Positions 43,056-47,124 of a stretch of DNA of 47,124 bases are shown piece by piece. The stretch is from Candidatus Yanofskybacteria bacterium RIFCSPHIGHO2_02_FULL_43_17. Its GTDB lineage: Bacteria > Patescibacteriota > Minisyncoccia > 2-02-FULL-40-12 > GWA2-44-9. The position numbers were made by a program, and so were the translations under genes. The stretch spans positions 1-47,124 of the forward strand of contig MGJU01000022.1 in assembly GCA_001794435.1 (NCBI GenBank). The letters are read 5' to 3'. The notes below the pieces were generated by a model that worked only from the letters and a program-made list of their open reading frames with translations, ran no database searches and had not been told where the DNA came from. The first letter of the stretch is position 1. The number at the start of each line of letters is the position of its first letter.

Positions 43056-44462
43056 AAGCAGGCGTCTTATTAAATTCTTTGTATCTTCAATATTTTTAAC
43101 CTCAAAACACGATACTCCCAACCTAAGAGCCGGCTCGTCGTTGCCTTCGTGGGAAAAAGCATCGCCAACAAAAAGAATATCCTTGAGAGGAACACCCGAG
43201 TAATTCGAGATTTGTTTAATTCCATAACCTTTATCAACCCCTTTTCGCGTAATATCGAGCGATGTAAGCCCGGCCACTTTAACCTCCATATTGGGAAGGT
43301 GTTTTTGAAGAATTTCTTCTATTTTTAACCTTATGTTTGGGTTGGTCTTATTCCATTTTTCTTTGAGGTCTGTAGGAGCCTCTTGGCCCAGAATAGAAAA
43401 AGTTATTTGACCCCCCCTATCCTCTATCAGCTCGCCGTATGTTTTTTCCGGGTGTTTATAATTAAGCTCTCTGAAAGTTGTTTCAAGCGCAGATAGTATT
43501 TCTTCTTTTTCTTCATTAGAAAAATTTTGATTATAAATTTCCGTCCACTTGTTGTTTGTGTGCTTATAAAACGTAGTGGCTGTCACTGGAAACAAAAAAA
43601 GATTGGTTAGAAACTCTTCTGGTACGAATAGTTTTGACAATAATTGCAGTTGAAACTGCTCAAATTTACCGCCACCTATCACGGCGACCTTTTGGGCCTC
43701 AAGCAGCTTGGCCAACAGAGAGGCCATTTCGCCATCAATTTCGGCCTTACTTTCAGTCAATGTTCCATCAAGATCAAAAACAATCAATTGCTTGCCTTTA
43801 CTCAAAGAAAAATTAAGCATACAAAGATCGTATTTCTTCTCAAGTAATTCTATTGCCGATTTTAATTTGTCGTATTTTTCTTTTGCTCCTTCAACCGTCT
43901 CAAGGACTTTCTTTAGATCTTCATTTTTATTTAACTCTTCGAGTGTTTTGCCTTTAACAAATTCTTTGAACCTTTCTTCAGGCAAGGTTCGGATATATTC
44001 TTCCAGTTCTTTCTTTTTCTGCTCGAGAAGCTCTTTTATACTTCCACAGCGGTCTTCTTTATTCTTTTTTTTCTTCTTAATTTGGATCGCGGCCAAAAAC
44101 CCGATAAGCCCGGCCCCCATTGCAATTGATATGTAAATTAAGGCGGAATTACTATCTGATTCAGGAGCATTAGGCCCAGACGATATTGTCGGAGACGGTA
44201 AACTTGTAACCGCCGGAGGCGGTAAGCTCGTGACTGTCGGTTCGGGAGCAGTTGTTCTAGATTGGGGCAAGGTCTGCGTTGGCACAGCTTGAAGAACTTC
44301 GACAGAAGGTTGGATAACGGGGACAGGAGTAATCGGCAAACCGCCATCGCTTCCTCCGGTTGCATCTATGGTTGGTGTCGGAGTTTCCGGCTTGATATCT
44401 CGGCCGTCCTGACCAAATACAAATACGGGGATGATAAATAGTAAAAATATGATCTTAAACAT
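43047..44462 (-). CDS. Membrane-tethered HAD-IIB phosphatase with Pro-rich ectodomain
   Basis: The 471 residues have an unusual order. A signal peptide (1-18) is followed by a Pro/Thr/Ser-rich exported segment (about 20-105), a membrane helix (about 108-128) and K-K-K-K-K. A coiled-coil-like stretch (about 140-220) leads to a cytoplasmic HAD domain with V-F-D-L-D-G-T-L-T (about 230) and V-G-D-A-F-S-H-E-G-N-D-E near the end. The HAD part looks like phosphomannomutase/Cof-type phosphatases. Fusion to an exported mucin-like part is odd. The substrate is unknown. Confidence 0.8.
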   Translation of the reverse strand: MFKIIFLLFIIPVFVFGQDGRDIKPETPTPTIDATGGSDGGLPITPVPVIQPSVEVLQAVPTQTLPQSRTTAPEPTVTSLPPPAVTSLPSPTISSGPNAPESDSNSALIYISIAMGAGLIGFLAAIQIKKKKKNKEDRCGSIKELLEQKKKELEEYIRTLPEERFKEFVKGKTLEELNKNEDLKKVLETVEGAKEKYDKLKSAIELLEKKYDLCMLNFSLSKGKQLIVFDLDGTLTESKAEIDGEMASLLAKLLEAQKVAVIGGGKFEQFQLQLLSKLFVPEEFLTNLFLFPVTATTFYKHTNNKWTEIYNQNFSNEEKEEILSALETTFRELNYKHPEKTYGELIEDRGGQITFSILGQEAPTDLKEKWNKTNPNIRLKIEEILQKHLPNMEVKVAGLTSLDITRKGVDKGYGIKQISNYSGVPLKDILFVGDAFSHEGNDEPALRLGVSCFEVKNIEDTKNLIRRLLLQ

Positions 44463-44540
44463 GGTTTTCGCTTAATAAATTAACAAAAAAATGATATTTT
44501 TACCAGTTGAGAAAACCAATAAAAGTGTTAGACTTTTGCC

Positions 44541-44564
44541 ATGCCACTTTCCATCGGCATAGTC
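44541..44564 (+). pseudogene. Possible 5' remnant of ychF
   Basis: ATG followed by P-L-S-I-G-I-V, which matches the start of YchF GTPases (M-x-L-S-I-G-I-V-G-L-P-N-V-G-K). The match stops after eight codons, where R-T-Q-S-D-I-F-P-M-I-stop follows. Eight residues are weak evidence, but the site is right at the edge of the retroelement. Confidence 0.35.
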
Positions 44565-44654
44565 AGAACGCAATCCGACATTTTTCCGATGATATAGGTA
44601 CTAAATTAATACCATTTTATTTCAAAATTAAACTTCCCCCACCTCAGAAATTAT

Positions 44655-45635
44655 TTAACAATCCATAATTTTCTCTTCTAACATTCTAGAATTTCCGTGT
44701 TTTAGAAGTCCAAGATAAGAATTTATCGTTTCCGGCTTGGGATTTTTATTAATTCTTTTAAACATCCTTCGTTTTGTCGTTGTCCTCAATACTCTGTAGT
44801 TGGGAAAATGAACCCAGCCGAGAAAATCGACACCGGAAGCAATGGTCCGTATGGAAATCTTATTCGGATGTAGATCGAGTCGTAACCGCTCTTGAAGAAA
44901 GTCGCCAATCTTTGGCAGAAGCTCCTGAAGCCGTGATTTGTCGTGTGACATAACTACAAAATCATCAGCATAACGGATATAGTACTTTGCCTTGAGTTTG
45001 TGTTTCATAAATTGATCGAACTCATTCATGTAAATATTAACAAAAAGTTGGGAGGTTAAATTACCCAACGGTAGCCCTATTCCGGCTCGTACTGAAAAAC
45101 TATCTATAATAACCCAAAGAAGGAACAAGATTTTATCATCCGATATATAATTTTTTAAGATTGCTTTCAAAGTATCGTGGTTCACGGATGCAAAGAACTT
45201 ACGAATATCACACTTCAAAACCCAGACCGTCTTTTTGTCATTCTTTGAAACTTGAAAGAAAAACTTACGAAACTTATCTATCGCTTTATAGGTGGCTTTG
45301 TTATACCGGCAAGAATATGAGTCAGAGATAAATGTCCTATCAAAAAACGGATACAAAACCCTATACAGTGCCCGGTGAAGAACCCTATCTCGAACAGAGG
45401 CCTTGTGAATATTTCTCGGTTTAGGATCCGATATTTTAAAAGCTTCGTAACCATGATGCCCATAGGACATCGTGACTAAATCATTATGAAGTTGTATAAC
45501 ATTAGTCATTAGGTCCCGCTCAAATTCTTGGACATCTTTACGAGACCGCTTGCCAATGATAAACTCTTTCCACGCTTCGAGGAGATTTTCTAAAGATATA
45601 ACGCTTTCGTAATTATGAGTAAACTTGATTTTCAT
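44655..45635 (-). CDS. Diversity-generating retroelement reverse transcriptase
   Basis: In a DGR this enzyme copies the template-repeat RNA with adenine-specific errors, and the cDNA replaces the variable repeat. The 326 residues carry K-C-D-I-R-K-F-F (catalytic Asp, residue 143), L-P-L-G-N-L-T-S-Q (190-196, the [ILV]GxxxSQ form specific to DGR RTs, in place of QGxxxSP of group II introns), Y-A-D-D (222-225) and L-H-P-N-K plus F-L-G-W downstream. There are no maturase or HNH domains. It lies downstream of TR on the same strand. AAAGGA precedes the ATG. Confidence 0.95.
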   Translation of the reverse strand: MKIKFTHNYESVISLENLLEAWKEFIIGKRSRKDVQEFERDLMTNVIQLHNDLVTMSYGHHGYEAFKISDPKPRNIHKASVRDRVLHRALYRVLYPFFDRTFISDSYSCRYNKATYKAIDKFRKFFFQVSKNDKKTVWVLKCDIRKFFASVNHDTLKAILKNYISDDKILFLLWVIIDSFSVRAGIGLPLGNLTSQLFVNIYMNEFDQFMKHKLKAKYYIRYADDFVVMSHDKSRLQELLPKIGDFLQERLRLDLHPNKISIRTIASGVDFLGWVHFPNYRVLRTTTKRRMFKRINKNPKPETINSYLGLLKHGNSRMLEEKIMDC

Positions 45636-45652
45636 AAAAATTCTAATCCTTT

Positions 45653-45677
45653 AAGCCCCCCCCCGGGGGGGGGCTTT
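45653..45677. other. C9/G9 hairpin between RT and Avd-like gene
   Basis: aag, nine C, nine G, ctttt: a perfect dyad with arms of about 12. It lies upstream of the RT start on one strand and inside the 5' extension of the Avd-like frame on the other. It may be a terminator or attenuator. Homopolymer length could also be a sequencing or assembly weak point. Confidence 0.6.
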
Positions 45678-45709
45678 TACCGGTACTTCAAAAAGTTAAA
45701 GCCGCTTAT

Positions 45710-46051
45710 TTGATTTGGTTTAAATATTATCAGATCATACCGAAAGCCCATAGACACACACTGGGTCAGCAGGTAGATACGCTTTGGATAGAAATAATAA
45801 AGACATTGGCCACAGCAACATTTATTCCAAGACAGGATAAACTGCCGTACGTCCGTTTGGCTATCCAAAAAGTTGATACACTAAAAGTGCTTTTGATGAT
45901 TCTTTGGGAGGCCGGCTCGCTTCAAAACGAACACTACGTTTCTCTCTCAATACCGATAGAAGAGATCGGTAAAAATCTCGGCGGTTGGAGCGGCCAGCTT
46001 GAAAAACAAAACTCCCCCACCTCGCCAAACGGCAAAACGGGGAAAAAATAA
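45710..46051 (+). CDS. avd: Avd-like four-helix bundle protein (DGR accessory)
   Basis: Avd forms a positively charged ring that binds RT and RNA in DGRs. This chain shows the family pattern H-T-L-G-Q-Q-V-D, D-K-L-P-Y-V-R-L-A-I-Q-K-V-D-T-L-K-V-L-L and E-I-G-K-N-L-G-G-W. The listed start is a TTG. The conserved N-terminus clearly continues upstream in frame (L-P-V-L-Q-K-V-K-A-A-Y, from about 45677), but no ATG, GTG or TTG exists there before a stop at 45644, and the C9/G9 tract falls in that stretch. The real start may have been lost or misread. It is transcribed against RT and TR, and its stop is seven bases from the TR edge. Confidence 0.8.
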   Translation: MIWFKYYQIIPKAHRHTLGQQVDTLWIEIIKTLATATFIPRQDKLPYVRLAIQKVDTLKVLLMILWEAGSLQNEHYVSLSIPIEEIGKNLGGWSGQLEKQNSPTSPNGKTGKK

Positions 46052-46057
46052 AGATGG

Positions 46058-46188
46058 TTGCGAGCATGGCCGAGGGGTTGTTGGCGTTACGATCGTTGTC
46101 GAGCCAGTTGTAGTTCCAGTTCCACGAACCGTCGTTGTTGAAGTAGAGATAAAGCGTGTAACGATTGCCGTTCGGGCTACGCAGTATT
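46058..46188 (-). repeat. DGR template repeat (TR)
   Basis: 131 bases matching 46593-46723. On the minus (coding) strand there are 22 differences, all at TR adenines (15 A to G, 5 A to T, 2 A to C); 22 of the 37 adenines and none of the other 94 bases differ. Read in the VR frame it is rich in AAC/AAT codons (N-N-D-G-S-W-N-W-N-Y-N-W). The 3' part, cccctcggccatgctcgcaa, is identical in both copies and may be the initiation-of-mutagenic-homology region. Confidence 0.97.
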
Positions 46189-46496
46189 GTATAGCATGCC
46201 TTCTTAGTCATCACTGCCCATCGAGTACTCTCCGGGCTGTATAGTATTCGGCATAATAATGCCCTGGCATCCTACACCAAGTATCTTCATTTTTTGTCCA
46301 TTCGATAAACTCAGGACACCCTGAGCCTGTCAAAGGGTGAAGTTTCTACACGCACCACGCTATTTCAATCCGCCAGCTGGCGGACGAAAATATTCTGGGT
46401 GCATGGATACTGGCTTCGGTAGCAGAAAACACATGGTCGTCCGCATATTCACCTATCGCCGAAAACATATTAACACAACGTATTAAGTATTAAAAT
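46189..46496. other. Gene-free spacer between TR and target gene
   Basis: No convincing gene. It contains a tcctgag/ctcagg-type dispersed repeat (about 46296-46340), a tccgccagctggcgga palindrome (46374-46389), and on the minus strand a W/Y/C-rich open stretch (S-G-C-P-E-F-I-E-W-T-K to D-G-Q, about 46210-46330) that matches nothing I know. The upstream part of the DGR RNA would come from here. Confidence 0.4.
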
Positions 46497-46539
46497 AAAA
46501 AACAATCCCGTCGGGAGACACAATGTCTCCCGACGGGAT
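46495..46539 (-). terminator. Terminator/hairpin downstream of the DGR target
   Basis: Perfect 16-bp arms (46505-46520, 46524-46539) with loop caa, then TTGTTTTTTATTTT on the minus strand. It lies about 50 bases past the VR 3' end. In the Bordetella phage DGR a hairpin just past VR promotes retargeting; whether this one does is open. Confidence 0.8.
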
Positions 46540-46581
46540 AAGGGCTAAGTTTCCAAGGGCTAGGGCTAATGCCCAAAGAAC

Positions 46582-47124
46582 TTAGTTCTGACTTGCGAGC
46601 ATGGCCGAGGGGCTGCCGGCGTAACGATCGCTGTCGAGCCAGCCGCAGCCCCAGAACCACGAACCGCCGCTGTTGAAGTAGAGACAAAGCGTGTAACGAA
46701 CGCCGCGCGGGCTACGCAGAACGACACCATCGAAGAAAATGAACTGGATGTTGCCGTTCACTCTCTCCTTGAAACGCGCCGGGAGTTGTTCTCGATTCTC
46801 CCAGAACGTCTGGAAGGCGTTCTCGTCCAGACGGACACGGCCGTCGGTTCGGAGACACTTGATGCGCTCCTCACCGGTGGTCACCGACTCGCCTCGCTTG
46901 AAGCGGGTCACCAGCTGGACCTTGTCGAGGTTCAGTTCGGTCAGCGTGGCCGAACGAGAGTCACGCTCTTCCTCGCCTTCCAGCCCGTTGCCATCGGCGG
47001 GTCCGCGCCAGATGCTCCAGCCCTTGCCGATGAACTCGGCGGGATTGAACGGCTTGGAACGGTCGATCGGGATGACGCGAGGAATCCCGGCGACAATCGG
47101 TTTGACCACCGCTCCGCCCCGAAG
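46582..47124 (-). CDS. DGR target protein with C-terminal variable region (5' end outside window)
   Basis: At least 180 residues are visible; the frame is open to the window edge, so the N-terminus is probably beyond it (an in-frame GTG lies at 47109). Seen are G-W-S-I-W-R-G-P-A-D-G-N-G, W-E-N-R-E-Q-L-P-A-R-F-K-E and I-F-F-D-G-V-V-L-R-S-P, followed by the VR ending P-S-A-M-L-A-S-Q-N. The family resembles recurrent DGR targets of CPR genomes; the variable domain is probably a C-type-lectin-like fold that displays changed residues on a binding face. Base composition is clearly more GC-rich than RT. No partner ligand can be inferred. Confidence 0.85.
   Translation of the reverse strand, partial: LRGGAVVKPIVAGIPRVIPIDRSKPFNPAEFIGKGWSIWRGPADGNGLEGEEERDSRSATLTELNLDKVQLVTRFKRGESVTTGEERIKCLRTDGRVRLDENAFQTFWENREQLPARFKERVNGNIQFIFFDGVVLRSPRGVRYTLCLYFNSGGSWFWGCGWLDSDRYAGSPSAMLASQN
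46593..46723 (-). repeat. DGR variable repeat (VR)
   Basis: The copy of TR at the 3' end of the target gene, ending eight bases before the stop codon. Relative to TR it changes about 14 codons, ten of them Asn to R, V, S, F, G, G, S, Y, G and S, plus two Tyr to Cys, one Asp to Gly and one Ile to Val. The repeat is kept in frame with no indels. Confidence 0.97.

Noticed and set aside
45861..46214. Open frame containing the template repeat as a gene
   Set aside because: Its homology to the target is confined to the TR; upstream and downstream parts are spacer and antisense of the Avd-like gene. TR is an RNA template, not a coding gene.

Overview
The window reads as a chromosomal piece of a Candidate Phyla Radiation (Patescibacteria, Parcubacteria-like) bacterium. 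This rests on gene style and neighbourhoods, not on a marker search: dnaG next to rpoD with a Lys-rich tail, the htpX/lemA pair, a short uvrC without a helix-hairpin-helix tail, a YvlD-like membrane protein next to secG, a peptide-binding lipoprotein-like protein next to a phosphoglucose/phosphomannose isomerase-type SIS gene, tRNA-Leu and RNase J with a long basic N-terminus, and trpS. The assignment is inference. Several exported proteins are of types usually met in bacteria with an outer membrane, which does not fit the usual CPR cell plan.

Layout. 1-360: a GIY-YIG ORF between two copies of a tRNA-Asp-like 5' half. 630-4262: a small membrane-anchored protein, then rpoD and dnaG. 4446-9643: three exported proteins (GWxTD-like lipoprotein, an exported protein, and a 1024-aa metalloprotease/beta-propeller/beta-barrel protein). 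9792-12480: CDA-like deaminase, HAD phosphatase, glycerophosphodiesterase and a cupin. 12576-14648: tRNA-Ser with a duplicated 3' half, htpX, lemA. 14783-16912: groES-groEL under a CIRCE-type operator and a clear sigma-70 promoter. 17077-22148: exported S55 peptidase, nucleotidyltransferase-like protein, exported PQQ-type propeller, and a Met/His/Cys-rich exported protein. 22208-29421: a MoxR-DUF58-BatD-VWA-BatC-like-VWA set, the Bat/aerotolerance arrangement. 29548-32968: exported PA-clan protease, uvrC, PDZ protein. 33072-38866: membrane protein, secG, substrate-binding protein, SIS isomerase, tRNA-Leu, RNase J. 38982-44462: repeated-domain membrane-anchored protein, class III aminotransferase, trpS, and a membrane-tethered HAD phosphatase. 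44541-47124: a diversity-generating retroelement (DGR).

The DGR is the strongest special system. On the minus strand it has a target gene whose 3' end carries the variable repeat (VR, 46593-46723), a template repeat (TR, 46058-46188) and a reverse transcriptase (44655-45635) with the DGR signature LGNLTSQ and YADD. TR and VR differ at 22 of 131 positions and every difference falls on a template adenine (coding sense). The accessory Avd-like gene lies between TR and RT on the opposite strand and has no canonical start at its conserved N-terminus. Eight codons resembling the start of ychF sit just beside the cassette, suggesting an insertion junction.

The second theme is a high load of palindromic repeats. 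A composite element of about 200 bp occurs at 27057-27267 and 40442-40626, and a short member of the family lies in frame inside the SIS gene. Other palindromic or tandem inserts lie in frame inside dnaG, uvrC, the S55 gene and a VWA gene. Intergenic regions carry perfect palindromes of 58, 40 and 39 bp. Many exported proteases and binding proteins cluster between 4.4 and 33 kb, with MoxR/VWA chaperone-like proteins that could assemble surface proteins; that link is inference.
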